Positions 1-7,198 are shown, counted from the stretch's first letter. The stretch is 15,525 bases of DNA from Chloroflexota bacterium (GCA_022574315.1 JACZSH010000022.1:1-15525); one strand, 5' to 3'. Notes: generated by a model from the sequence alone, not told the origin. A program made the numbers and translations.

Positions 1-465
1 TACACGATCAAACGAGTGGTCCGGGCCACGCCGAAGCGGCTGTTCGAGGCCTGGCTCGACAGTCGTGAGCACAGCGACATGACGGGCCGAGCCGCCAAAA
101 TAGACTCCGCCGCCGGCGGAGGGTTCACCACTCTCGACGGTCTCGTTACCGGCGAAAACCTGGAGGCAGAGCCGTACCACCGTATCGTCCAGTCGTGGAC
201 CGCCTCGGCGCCAGGGACTCCACCCTTCGATTCTCGCGTAGAGATCGTGCTGTCCACCCTAGTGGATTCTGGCGCCATAGCGAACGCCCACGACGATGGC
301 GCCACCGTCACCGTGGGCCATTCCGGGTTGCCTCCCGGCCAATCGCTGTTCAATGCCGGCTGGTGGGAAGACAACTATTTCCAGCCGATGGACGCCTATT
401 TCGCCCTGGGACGCAACGGGTTCATGCGTCCGTCCGATCAGATGGAGCCGCAGCAAAATGGCTGA
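1..465 (+). CDS. SRPBCC/AHSA1-family protein, 5' end cut by the window
   Basis: The reading frame is open from base 1 and begins with Y-T-I-K-R-V-V-R-A-T-P-K-R-L-F-E-A-W, the usual first strand and helix of the Activator of Hsp90 ATPase 1-like (AHSA1) branch of the SRPBCC fold. The C-terminal helix with G-W and Y-F-x-P-M-x-A-Y-F is also typical, so only a few N-terminal residues seem to be missing. These small helix-grip proteins bind hydrophobic ligands in a cavity; the ligand and role here are unknown. An in-frame ATG does not appear until codon 27, so the real start lies upstream of the window. Its stop overlaps the first codons of the following dehydrogenase remnant. The family call is fairly safe; no specific function can be given. 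Confidence 0.75.
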   Translation, partial: YTIKRVVRATPKRLFEAWLDSREHSDMTGRAAKIDSAAGGGFTTLDGLVTGENLEAEPYHRIVQSWTASAPGTPPFDSRVEIVLSTLVDSGAIANAHDDGATVTVGHSGLPPGQSLFNAGWWEDNYFQPMDAYFALGRNGFMRPSDQMEPQQNG

Positions 466-850
466 CATGATCCGGTTCACCGAGCACCTCGTCCAGGACG
501 GTTTTGCGTACTGTTATGCGGTCTCGGCGGTCGACATCACCGGCAACGCCCGGGCGATTCAAGACGCTTTTGAAGTGGTGCGGAAGGCAGGGCGGGTCAG
601 CCTGGTGGGTCTTGCCTCGGCGCCGGTGGAAATTGACATCACCACCAATATTATCTACAAAGAGACCCGGGTATTCGGCAGCACCGGCCGGATAATGTGG
701 CAGACCTGGTGGGATATGCAGAACCTGATGGATTCCGGTAAATTTGACCCCCTGCCGGTAATCACCCACCGTATGCCCATGGCCGACTTTGCTGAGGCGC
801 TCGACCTGGCGAAGAGCGGGCAGGCGGGTAAGATACTGCTCTACCCTTGA
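458..850 (+). pseudogene. C-terminal remnant of a threonine 3-dehydrogenase-like zinc alcohol dehydrogenase
   Basis: This 130-codon frame matches only the C-terminal third of the medium-chain zinc dehydrogenase family, closest to L-threonine 3-dehydrogenase. From about residue 26 it reads V-D-I-T-G-N-A-R-A-I, then a G-R-V-S-L-V-G-L strand, G-S-T-G-R-I-M-W-Q-T-W, V-I-T-H-R and a closing S-G-Q-A-G-K-I-L-L. The GroES-like domain with catalytic zinc ligands and the nucleotide-binding glycine motif are absent; family members are about 340-350 residues. The space where they should be is occupied by the SRPBCC gene. An ATG at 458 with GGAG at 444-447 could allow translation, but the product could not be an active dehydrogenase. 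Its TGA overlaps the ATG of the kinase gene, so the intact ancestor was probably the first enzyme of that operon. Alternatively it marks an assembly join near 465-530. Confidence 0.65.
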
Positions 851-2091
851 TGGTGAGGGAAAAATTGACCGCACAGACACTGGGCATCATCGCTGACGAC
901 CTGACCGGTTCCATGGACAGCAGCGGTTACTTTGCCGGTCGTGGTTTGAGCACGGTGGTGGTCCTGGACCCGGGTTTTTCTGCCCGTGCCGACGTCGTGG
1001 TAATCAACACCGACAGCCGGGCCGAAGACCCTGATACCGCCCGTGAGAGGGTCAGGCAGGCGGTGAGAAGCCTGAAAAAGCGGGTGATCTATAAAAAAAT
1101 AGACTCGACGCTGAGGGGAAATATCGGGGTTGAACTGGCGGCGGCCATGTCGGAGACGGCCTGTGATAAGGCCGTCGTGGCGCCGGCTTTCCCGGCCGTG
1201 GGCCGGACCATGTCAGGAGGTATCCTGCTGGTGAACGGGGTGGCGGTGGCGGAGACACAGTTTGCCGTTGACCCCATTTCCCCGGTAAAAGAGTCGAACC
1301 TTCCCGGTCTGCTGGCGCAGGCCACCGGGCATAAGGTGGGCCTGGTCGGCGTTGAAGACATAGACGCTGGAGCGGAGTGGCTCCAGCGCCGGATAAACGG
1401 GATGTCGGCTGACATCGTCGTCTGTGATGTAGAAAAACCGTCTCATCTGGTCGGGATTGTCCGGGCGGCGGCACTGGCCGAAGGGCGCTGGCTGCTTTGC
1501 GGTTCGGGAGGCATGGCCAGAGAATTGTACCGGCTTATCAGTCCCTCCGGAAATAACCCGCTAAAACCGTCCGGGTGGCCGCCCGGTCCGGCGCTGGCTG
1601 TGGTTGGTACCCGCAACCAGGTGGCCGCCAACCAGTTGCGGAAGGCTCAGGACGTGCTCGGTTTTCCCATCCTGTCCCTGGGCAGGGAACATCTCGGCCG
1701 GGGAGATGAGGGTATCGCCCGTATCGCTGTCGAAGCCGCCCGGCGGCTTACCGAAGGTAAAGGAGTGGCTATTTCGGGGACACTGTCTCCATATATACCA
1801 GAGCTAAAGACGATACCGGCGGTGATGGCGGCAGCCACCCGGCAAATACTGTCCTCCGGAAAATTTGGCGGGCTGTTCCTTTCCGGCGGAGATATTGCCG
1901 TCGAGGTCTGCCGGCGATTATCAGTGGCCGCCATTTCCGTTCTGGGCGAAGTTGAACCGGGCGTGCCCGCCGGAGAGCTTCTGGGCGGCCGGTTCCAGGG
2001 CATGAGAGTGGTGACCAAGGCGGGAGGCTTCGGCACCGAAGAAGCTCTGGTGAAATCGATATTATATCTGGAGAAAGGATATTTACCATGA
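850..2091 (+). CDS. DUF1537 four-carbon acid-sugar kinase (D-threonate/D-erythronate/3-oxo-tetronate kinase family)
   Basis: A 413-residue ATP-dependent kinase of the DUF1537 family, which phosphorylates the 4-hydroxyl of C4 acid sugars (DtnK, DenK and OtnK types). The N-terminal substrate domain shows D-D-L-T-G at 16-20, K-K-I-D-S-T-L-R-G at 82-90 and P-A-F-P-A-V-G-R at 112-119. The C-terminal nucleotide domain shows V-V-G-T-R-N at 251-256, S-G-G-D at 345-348, G-V-P-A-G at 371-375 and T-K-A-G-G-F-G at 389-395. Length is normal. I chose ATG 850, which overlaps the upstream TGA; a TTG at 847 adds one residue. No Shine-Dalgarno precedes it, so translation is probably coupled. The stop overlaps the PdxA2 start (ATGA). 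A following pdxA2 favours D-threonate or D-erythronate as substrate over 3-oxo-tetronate, which is usually paired with an OtnC decarboxylase; that is inference. Confidence 0.9.
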   Translation: MVREKLTAQTLGIIADDLTGSMDSSGYFAGRGLSTVVVLDPGFSARADVVVINTDSRAEDPDTARERVRQAVRSLKKRVIYKKIDSTLRGNIGVELAAAMSETACDKAVVAPAFPAVGRTMSGGILLVNGVAVAETQFAVDPISPVKESNLPGLLAQATGHKVGLVGVEDIDAGAEWLQRRINGMSADIVVCDVEKPSHLVGIVRAAALAEGRWLLCGSGGMARELYRLISPSGNNPLKPSGWPPGPALAVVGTRNQVAANQLRKAQDVLGFPILSLGREHLGRGDEGIARIAVEAARRLTEGKGVAISGTLSPYIPELKTIPAVMAAATRQILSSGKFGGLFLSGGDIAVEVCRRLSVAAISVLGEVEPGVPAGELLGGRFQGMRVVTKAGGFGTEEALVKSILYLEKGYLP

Positions 2092-3101
2092 GTGACGAGA
2101 AGGCTTTACTGGCAATCACCATGGGTGACGCCGCCGGTTCCGGGCCGGAAATCATTACCAAGTCGCTGGCTGACCCCACCGTCAGGGCGGTCTGCCGCCC
2201 GGTAGTGGTGGGAGATGCGGCTACCATGCGGGAAGCGCTGCGGATTACGGGCGTCCCCGGCGAAGTGCGGGTAGTCGGCAGGATAGCCGAGGCATTGTTT
2301 TCGGAGAACGTCATCGAAGTTATCGACCTGCAAAATATTCAGCTTGACCGGCTGACCAGGGGACAGGTCAATCCCATGGCGGGGAAAGCCGCCTTTGAGT
2401 ATATCAAGCTGGCCACCAGGCTGGCCCTGGATGGGGAGTGCGATGCCATCGTCACCTCGGCGATCAACAAAGAGGCGTTAAACCTGGCCGGGTATCATTA
2501 TGACGGCCATACGCAGTTGCTGGCGGAACTCTGCCAGGCGACCGATGTCGCCATGATGCTGGCGTCTGATAAACTGCGCATCAGTCATGTCACCACCCAT
2601 GTTTCTCTGGAAAAGGCGATTAAACTGGTCAGGCCGGAGAGGATAATGACCGTTATCCGGTTGACCGATGCCGCGGTGCGGCAGATGGGTATTCCCGAAC
2701 CGCGTATTGCCGTGGCCGGTCTGAATCCCCACTCCGGCGAGGGGGGGCTGTTCGGTGACGAGGAGACAAAGTACATTTTGCCGGCTATCGAGGAAGCCCG
2801 CCGGCAGGGAATAAATATTACCGGGCCATTACCGCCCGATTCGGTATTCTTCCGTACGCTGCAGGGGCAGTTTGACGCCGCCATCGCCCAGTACCACGAC
2901 CAGGGGCACATCGCCATCAAGATGCTGGGCATTACGGAAGCGGTGAATATCACCCTCGGTCTGCCCATCATCAGGACATCGGTAGACCACGGCACCAACT
3001 TTGGGAAGGCAGGGAAAGGCACCGCCGACCCGACCAGCCTGACGCTGGCCATCAAGCTGGCCAGCGTGATGTGCCGGAATCGAAAACAGACCAATCGTTA
3101 A
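2088..3101 (+). CDS. pdxA2: PdxA2-type 4-phospho-D-threonate/erythronate 3-dehydrogenase
   Basis: A 337-residue PdxA-family NAD-dependent metal enzyme. Family members oxidise the C3 hydroxyl of a 4-phospho acid; the resulting beta-keto acid decarboxylates, here giving dihydroxyacetone phosphate. Visible landmarks are T-M-G-D-A-A-G-S-G-P-E near the N terminus, I-N-K-E-A-L at 126-131, the substrate-loop pair H141-T142, and the three metal-ligand histidines H171 (T-T-H-V-S-L), H215 (N-P-H-S-G-E-G-G) and H270 (Y-H-D-Q-G-H). The C-terminal F-G-K-A-G-K-G-T-A-D-P is also present. All catalytic residues I can check are intact. It begins ATGA-overlapped with the kinase stop and has AAAGGA just upstream. 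The partner kinase and the lack of other pdx genes support catabolism of threonate or erythronate rather than pyridoxal phosphate synthesis, though plain PdxA function cannot be excluded by sequence alone. Confidence 0.88.
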   Translation: MSDEKALLAITMGDAAGSGPEIITKSLADPTVRAVCRPVVVGDAATMREALRITGVPGEVRVVGRIAEALFSENVIEVIDLQNIQLDRLTRGQVNPMAGKAAFEYIKLATRLALDGECDAIVTSAINKEALNLAGYHYDGHTQLLAELCQATDVAMMLASDKLRISHVTTHVSLEKAIKLVRPERIMTVIRLTDAAVRQMGIPEPRIAVAGLNPHSGEGGLFGDEETKYILPAIEEARRQGINITGPLPPDSVFFRTLQGQFDAAIAQYHDQGHIAIKMLGITEAVNITLGLPIIRTSVDHGTNFGKAGKGTADPTSLTLAIKLASVMCRNRKQTNR

Positions 3102-3123
3102 TCGTATCAAGGGTGCGGGCAGG

Positions 3124-4041
3124 ATGCGTATCGTTTTATTTGGTCAGGCTGCCTTTGGTGAGAAGACTCTCCAGGCGCTGGTTGACAGTGGGGAAGAAGT
3201 CGTTGGCACTTATACCCCTCCCGATGTTTCCGGGAAAACCGGTCCGCTGAAGACGCTGGCCGGCCGACTGATGATACCGGTCTTTCAGCCGGAGAGAATG
3301 CGCGCCCCGACGGTCTACGACGAGTATATTGGCTTAAAACCTGACCTGAACGTGATGGCTTTCGTCACCGATATTATGCCCGAATCCATTTTGAACCATC
3401 CGAAGTTCGGGACGATAATGTACCACCCCTCCTTGCTCCCCCGGCATCGGGGCGGCAGCGCCATAAACTGGGCGGTGATTTCAGGCGAGAAAAAGACGGG
3501 CGTTACCATCCTCTGGCCGGACAAAGGACTGGATACCGGGCCTATCCTGCTTCAGCGAGAGGTTGACATTTCGCCGGATGACACGGTGGGTTCGCTCTAT
3601 TTCAACAAGCTGTTTCCCCTGGGGATTGCCGCCATCCTGGAAAGCGTCCGGCTAATCAAGAAAGGAGTCGCGCCACGGATTCCCCAGGACGAATCACGGG
3701 CCACGTATGAAGGACTTTGCACCGAAAAAGATGGCCTCATTGACTGGCGCCAGCCGGCCGAAAAAGTTTACAATCTTATTAGAGGCACCAATCCTCAGCC
3801 GGGGGCAACAACTTTCATCGGCGGGCAGTGGTTCCAGGTCTTCGATTCGGCGTTTATTCCCGGCGATACCGGTGGTACGGCCGGGGAAATCGTTGATATT
3901 ACCGAAGACGGATTGGCGGTGGCGGTGGCCGGTGGGGCTATAATGATAAAAAAAGTACAGGTAAAAGGCTTCCCCAAGACAGGGGCGGCCGAATTTGCCG
4001 CGCAGGCGGGATTAAAAAAAGGTATCCGTCTGGGCAGCTGA
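3124..4041 (+). CDS. Formyltransferase-fold protein resembling the 10-formyltetrahydrofolate dehydrogenase hydrolase domain
   Basis: A 305-residue two-domain protein: a formyltransferase catalytic domain (about 1-185) and a C-terminal OB-fold-like domain (about 205-300). The core H-P-S-L-L-P-R-H-R-G-G-S-A-I-N-W at 101-116, followed by G-L-D-T-G at 135-139, resembles the N-terminal hydrolase domain of 10-formyl-THF dehydrogenase (ALDH1L1/FDH) more than methionyl-tRNA formyltransferase. As I recall the FDH sequence, H101 and D137 correspond to its catalytic H106 and D142. The Asn that Fmt carries two residues before the His is Met99 here, where FDH has Ile. No aldehyde dehydrogenase domain follows. 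Likely activity is release or transfer of formyl from 10-formyl-THF, or use of another formyl or one-carbon donor. It lies 22 bp after pdxA2 in the same operon. A true Fmt role is unlikely because no def gene or other translation gene is nearby. Confidence 0.78.
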   Translation: MRIVLFGQAAFGEKTLQALVDSGEEVVGTYTPPDVSGKTGPLKTLAGRLMIPVFQPERMRAPTVYDEYIGLKPDLNVMAFVTDIMPESILNHPKFGTIMYHPSLLPRHRGGSAINWAVISGEKKTGVTILWPDKGLDTGPILLQREVDISPDDTVGSLYFNKLFPLGIAAILESVRLIKKGVAPRIPQDESRATYEGLCTEKDGLIDWRQPAEKVYNLIRGTNPQPGATTFIGGQWFQVFDSAFIPGDTGGTAGEIVDITEDGLAVAVAGGAIMIKKVQVKGFPKTGAAEFAAQAGLKKGIRLGS

Positions 4042-4043
4042 GT

Positions 4044-4073
4044 TTGCCACCGTTTCGGGCCAGGGGGTATAAT
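4044..4073 (+). promoter_or_regulatory. Candidate sigma-70 promoter upstream of the second pdxA-like gene
   Basis: TTGCCA at 4044-4049 and TATAAT at 4068-4073 are separated by 18 bp, a good match to a housekeeping promoter. It starts just after the stop of the formyltransferase-fold gene and would give a separate transcript for the second pdxA-like gene and ridA. The -10 box overlaps the ATG at 4072, so this promoter and the small ORF starting there are competing readings of the same bases. Confidence 0.4.
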
Positions 4074-4197
4074 GGCGCCGGTGATGAAAGATTATCCGCT
4101 CATCAAACTGGTTCCCGGATTAGCGCGTATCGCCCGGGAACTTAACCTGGCAGAAGCTACCCCGGACGAGGCGCGGGAAATCCTGCACATCGGCTGA
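4072..4197 (+). CDS. Possible 41-residue hypothetical protein
   Basis: A short frame beginning M-A-P-V-M-K-D-Y-P-L-I-K and ending E-A-R-E-I-L-H-I-G fills most of the 184-bp gap between the formyltransferase-fold gene and the second pdxA-like gene. AGGGGG at 4062-4067 is placed well as a ribosome binding site for ATG 4072, and the codon choice looks like that of the neighbours. The peptide seems helical and resembles the C-terminal tail of a larger enzyme, so it may be a gene remnant. I do not recognise it. Against it: the start overlaps a TATAAT box, and a second ATG at 4084 would lack a ribosome binding site. Confidence 0.35.
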   Translation: MAPVMKDYPLIKLVPGLARIARELNLAEATPDEAREILHIG

Positions 4198-4225
4198 CAC
4201 GACCATGGAATGATGAGGAGTTTTT

Positions 4226-5242
4226 ATGGAGAACAATGACCGACCGTTAATCGCGGTGACTCTGGGGGACATCACCGGAATCGGCCCCGAGATACTGGTA
4301 AAAATAATCGTCGGGGGACCACCGGTAAACTGCCGCCTGCTGGTACTCGGTGACGCCGGGGTACTGCGCGCCAGCTATGAGGCGCTAAATGCCAGCTTCG
4401 ATTTACCGGTCTTCCAGGATATCGGGGAAGCGGCGGCCAGTCGGGCTCCGGTGGCTGTCCTGGATACTGGCCAGGGTGGCCGGGAACTGCTGGCTCTCGG
4501 CCGTCCCCACCCGGACGCGGGGGAGATGGCGGCGGTGGCACTGGTCAGGGGAGTAGAGCTGGCGTCGGAAAGCCGGGTGGACGGGCTTGTTTTCGGGCCG
4601 CTGGTCAAGGAATCACTGCATATCGGCGATAAAAAATACCATGACGAAGGCGAAATCATGAAGGAGGTGCTGCAAGCTCCGGCGATGAAAGCCGTGGCTC
4701 GTGCCGGTGAAGTCTTTCGGGTCACCATTGCCGAGCATGTTCCTTTACGGAAAGTAGCTGACTTTATCACTCGGGAAAGTGTTCTGGATGCCATCGAGCT
4801 TCTTCAGGACGTGCTGGTTTCCTTTGGTATTAAATCGCCGCGCCTTGCCGTGGCTGCCCTGAACCCGCACGCCGGGGAAGGCGGCATGGTGGGGCGGGAA
4901 GAAATCGAGCAAATTACGCCCGCCATCGAGCAGGCGCGGGCAAAGGGCATTGACGTCTCCGGGCCGGTCCCCGCCGATACCGTCTACCTGCGGGCGTTTA
5001 ACGGCCAGTTTGACGGCGTGGTCAGCCTGTACCATGACCAGGCGAATATCGCCCTGAAAGCGGCCAGCTTTGGCGAGATTGTTATCCTGTTTGTGCGCTC
5101 GCCGGTTATCATTACCACCCCCAGCCACGGACCCGCTTACGGCAAAGCCGGTAAAGGTACCGCCGACCCCAATAACCTGCGGGCGGCGATAGAGCTGGCG
5201 GCATCTCTTGCCGGGCAGAAAAAAATAGCTGAAACGTTTTAA
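4226..5242 (+). CDS. Second, diverged PdxA-family dehydrogenase
   Basis: A 338-residue PdxA-family protein collinear with the product of 2088-3101. T-L-G-D-I-T-G-I-G-P-E is present at the N terminus, the three metal histidines fall at H171, H215 and H270, and the C-terminal Y-G-K-A-G-K-G-T-A-D-P is kept. The substrate loop differs: the first copy and E. coli PdxA have G-H-T, but here the matching residues are D140-E141-G142, and the preceding segment is F-G-P-L-V-K-E-S-L instead of T-S-A-I-N-K-E-A-L. The metal site therefore looks functional, but it probably acts on a different phosphorylated or unphosphorylated acid. AGGAG at 4216-4220 sits 5 nt before the ATG. It precedes the ridA-family gene by 28 bp, and the two are likely co-transcribed. 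Standard PdxA function is unlikely with this loop. Confidence 0.85.
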   Translation: MENNDRPLIAVTLGDITGIGPEILVKIIVGGPPVNCRLLVLGDAGVLRASYEALNASFDLPVFQDIGEAAASRAPVAVLDTGQGGRELLALGRPHPDAGEMAAVALVRGVELASESRVDGLVFGPLVKESLHIGDKKYHDEGEIMKEVLQAPAMKAVARAGEVFRVTIAEHVPLRKVADFITRESVLDAIELLQDVLVSFGIKSPRLAVAALNPHAGEGGMVGREEIEQITPAIEQARAKGIDVSGPVPADTVYLRAFNGQFDGVVSLYHDQANIALKAASFGEIVILFVRSPVIITTPSHGPAYGKAGKGTADPNNLRAAIELAASLAGQKKIAETF

Positions 5243-5270
5243 ATTCACCACAGTCAGAAGGAGGGCTACC

Positions 5271-5648
5271 ATGACGAAAAAAGCGATTACCGTACCCTGG
5301 GCGCTTCCCGGAATACCTTATTCGGCGGGAATGAAAATCGGCGATTTCATTTTTGTTTCCGGCCAGGTCGGTGCCGTCGACAATAACGGCAAGGTAATCG
5401 AGGGGATAGAAGCGCAGACGAGACAGGTTCTGGAGCGCCTGAAAGGCGTTCTGGAAGCGGGTGGAGCGTCCCTGGACGATGTGGTCAAGACCACCGTTTT
5501 TATCACCAGTGCCGCTGATTTCACCAGAATGAACGAGGTATACGCGGGCTACTTCCCGGTTAATCCGCCGGCTCGCTCCACCGTGGTCGTTAGCCTGGCG
5601 AAGCCGGAGATGCTGGTTGAAATCGAATGTATTGCCTGTCGACCGTAG
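5271..5648 (+). CDS. RidA (YjgF/YER057c/UK114) family protein
   Basis: A 125-residue protein of the Rid family: small trimeric enzymes, the best known of which hydrolyse reactive enamine/imine intermediates. F-I-F-V-S-G-Q-V-G at 26-34, the A-R-S-T-V motif with carboxylate-binding R102, and V-E-I-E-C with E119 match the active-site residues of canonical RidA, so imine deaminase activity is possible. AAGGAGG at 5258-5264 lies 6 nt before ATG 5271, the strongest ribosome binding site in the cluster. Its place after a dehydrogenase gene suggests it clears or hydrolyses a reactive keto/imine product of the pathway. Several Rid subfamilies have unrelated roles, so the substrate is open. Confidence 0.88.
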   Translation: MTKKAITVPWALPGIPYSAGMKIGDFIFVSGQVGAVDNNGKVIEGIEAQTRQVLERLKGVLEAGGASLDDVVKTTVFITSAADFTRMNEVYAGYFPVNPPARSTVVVSLAKPEMLVEIECIACRP

Positions 5649-5706
5649 CTCTGCGTTGGTGCGCCCCGTAGTTATCCGGGCTATGCTGTCCCATAAGGAG
5701 TAAACC

Positions 5707-5769
5707 GTGGATTTTACACTCAGTAAAGAGCACAAGATGCTCCAGACGATGGTGCGTGATTTCGCCTGA
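5707..5769 (+). pseudogene. 20-codon N-terminal stub of an acyl-CoA dehydrogenase
   Basis: A GTG at 5707 with AAGGAG at 5695-5700 (6-nt spacing) starts V-D-F-T-L-S-K-E-H-K-M-L-Q-T-M-V-R-D-F-A and then meets TGA at 5767. This matches the N terminus of acyl-CoA dehydrogenases, which usually continue F-A-E-K-E and run to about 380 residues. Nothing recognisable follows in any frame before the MFS gene. It is best read as the surviving 5' end of a deleted gene that was once the next member of the operon after ridA. The peptide is too short for firm homology, but start, ribosome binding site and motif agree. Confidence 0.6.
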
Positions 5770-5821
5770 ATAACGGCGGCACATCGTCTGTCGGCGGGAT
5801 AATTCCTTAAGTTGGTTAGCC

Positions 5822-5850
5822 TTGTCTCACGCCTCCAGAAGTGTTAGACT
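5822..5850 (+). promoter_or_regulatory. Weak candidate promoter for the MFS gene
   Basis: TTGTCT at 5822-5827 and TAGACT at 5845-5850 have a 17-bp spacer; each box matches the consensus at four of six positions. It lies in the 163-bp non-coding stretch between the acyl-CoA dehydrogenase stub and the MFS gene, where I see no other feature. Low confidence. Confidence 0.22.
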
Positions 5851-5932
5851 GGGCAAGGTCAAATCCCCCACCCGGAGAAAGTGCTGACCGTTCGTTGTTT
5901 TCCTAGAATTACGAGGCCAAGTTCAGATAAAG

Positions 5933-7198
5933 ATGCGTTTGCCGATAAAGTCTCCTCCTATTTTCTACGGCTGGTGGATTGTTGGTGCCTGTTTCCTGAT
6001 TGCGCTCTACACCATCGGAGTTGTCTTTTACGGATTTACGGCTGTCTTTGAGCCGCTAGTCCATGAGTTTGGCTGGAGCTACGCGCAGGTTTCCCTGGCC
6101 TCTTCCATACGCGGGCTGGAAGCGGGTCTGCTGGCCCCGGTGGTTGGCATGCTCATCGACCGCTGGGGACCACGGAAGCTGATATTTGGCGGGGTGGTCT
6201 TCACCGGACTGGGTTTAATAATCTTCAGCCAGATGACGTCACTGGCCATGTTCTATCTGGCGTCCGTTTTAATGGCCATAGGTCTGAGCAGCTCCGGTGT
6301 TTCCGTGATGATGACGGCGGTGACTCACTGGTTTCGTAAAAAAGCCGGCTTGGCCATCGGCATTATGGTCAGTGGCTACGGTGCCAGCGGTCTGATTGTG
6401 CCGGTAGTAGTCGGGCTGGTTGACACTTATGAATGGCGCACCGCGATGCTGGTACTGGCTCTGGGGGTATTCATCGTCGGTCTGCCGCTATCGCTGGTCA
6501 TTCGGCATAAACCGGAGCAGTATGGATACTTCCCGGACGGGATAAAACAGGATACCAGCCGGCATGACGCCGGAGCGCCGGCGGTCACCGCCGGCGCCGA
6601 ATCATCCACCGGCCTCAGGAAAGCGATGAGAAGTCGGGTATTCTGGTTTATCGTGCTGGCGCTGGTGCCTCAGTTCATCGTGGTTACCGCGGTGGTGACC
6701 CATGTTATGCCCTACTTGAGCAGTCTTGACATTCCCCGGTCGACCTCCGGCCTGGTGGCAACGGCCATACCGCTGCTGAGTATCGGCGGCCGGTTTGGCT
6801 TTGGCTGGCTGACTGACCGGTTCGACGCCAGCAAGCTGATGGTGGTCGCCTTGGTCATGCTGGCGCTGGGACTGGTCTGTTTTGAGTTCGTCGCCACCGG
6901 GTGGACGTGGCTGCTGGTGCCGTCCCTGACCCTCTTTGGTATCGGTTACGGAGGTAACATTACCCTGCTCGGTATCCTGGTGGTGCGTTATTTCGGGAGA
7001 GGTAACTTCGGCGCCATTCTCGGCTGGATATGGGGGATACTGCTGGTGGGGAATGTCGCCGGGCCTCCCGTGGCCGGCTGGGTGTTTGATAATTACGGTA
7101 GCTATCAATGGGTGTGGCTGTCGTTCGCCGCACTGGTGGTGGTGGGCGCCGTGATTATGGCCAATATTCCAAAGTACCGGGACTGGAAAGCGTCTTGA
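5933..7198 (+). CDS. MFS transporter, oxalate/formate-monocarboxylate-like
   Basis: A 421-residue membrane carrier of the major facilitator superfamily with about 12 predicted membrane helices in two halves. The start F-Y-G-W-W-I-V-G-A-C is typical of the OFA/monocarboxylate-like group. Loop 2-3 carries the MFS signature G-M-L-I-D-R-W-G-P-R-K at 72-82, with a degenerate repeat G-W-L-T-D-R-F at 291-297. The long cytoplasmic loop between helices 6 and 7 covers about residues 191-232. The substrate is probably a small organic anion, and given the upstream cluster an acid sugar or carboxylate is a reasonable but unproven guess. The ribosome binding site before ATG 5933 is poor. It converges on recJ with 31 bp between stops, and no hairpin terminator is visible there. 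Confidence 0.85.
   Translation: MRLPIKSPPIFYGWWIVGACFLIALYTIGVVFYGFTAVFEPLVHEFGWSYAQVSLASSIRGLEAGLLAPVVGMLIDRWGPRKLIFGGVVFTGLGLIIFSQMTSLAMFYLASVLMAIGLSSSGVSVMMTAVTHWFRKKAGLAIGIMVSGYGASGLIVPVVVGLVDTYEWRTAMLVLALGVFIVGLPLSLVIRHKPEQYGYFPDGIKQDTSRHDAGAPAVTAGAESSTGLRKAMRSRVFWFIVLALVPQFIVVTAVVTHVMPYLSSLDIPRSTSGLVATAIPLLSIGGRFGFGWLTDRFDASKLMVVALVMLALGLVCFEFVATGWTWLLVPSLTLFGIGYGGNITLLGILVVRYFGRGNFGAILGWIWGILLVGNVAGPPVAGWVFDNYGSYQWVWLSFAALVVVGAVIMANIPKYRDWKAS

Noticed and set aside
3124..4041. Methionyl-tRNA formyltransferase (fmt)
   Set aside because: The catalytic Asn is Met, the core matches the FDH hydrolase domain better, and no def or other translation gene is adjacent.
5112..5735. A 207-codon minus-strand frame
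   Set aside because: It is antisense to the second pdxA-like gene and ridA, both well supported, and has no recognisable motif.
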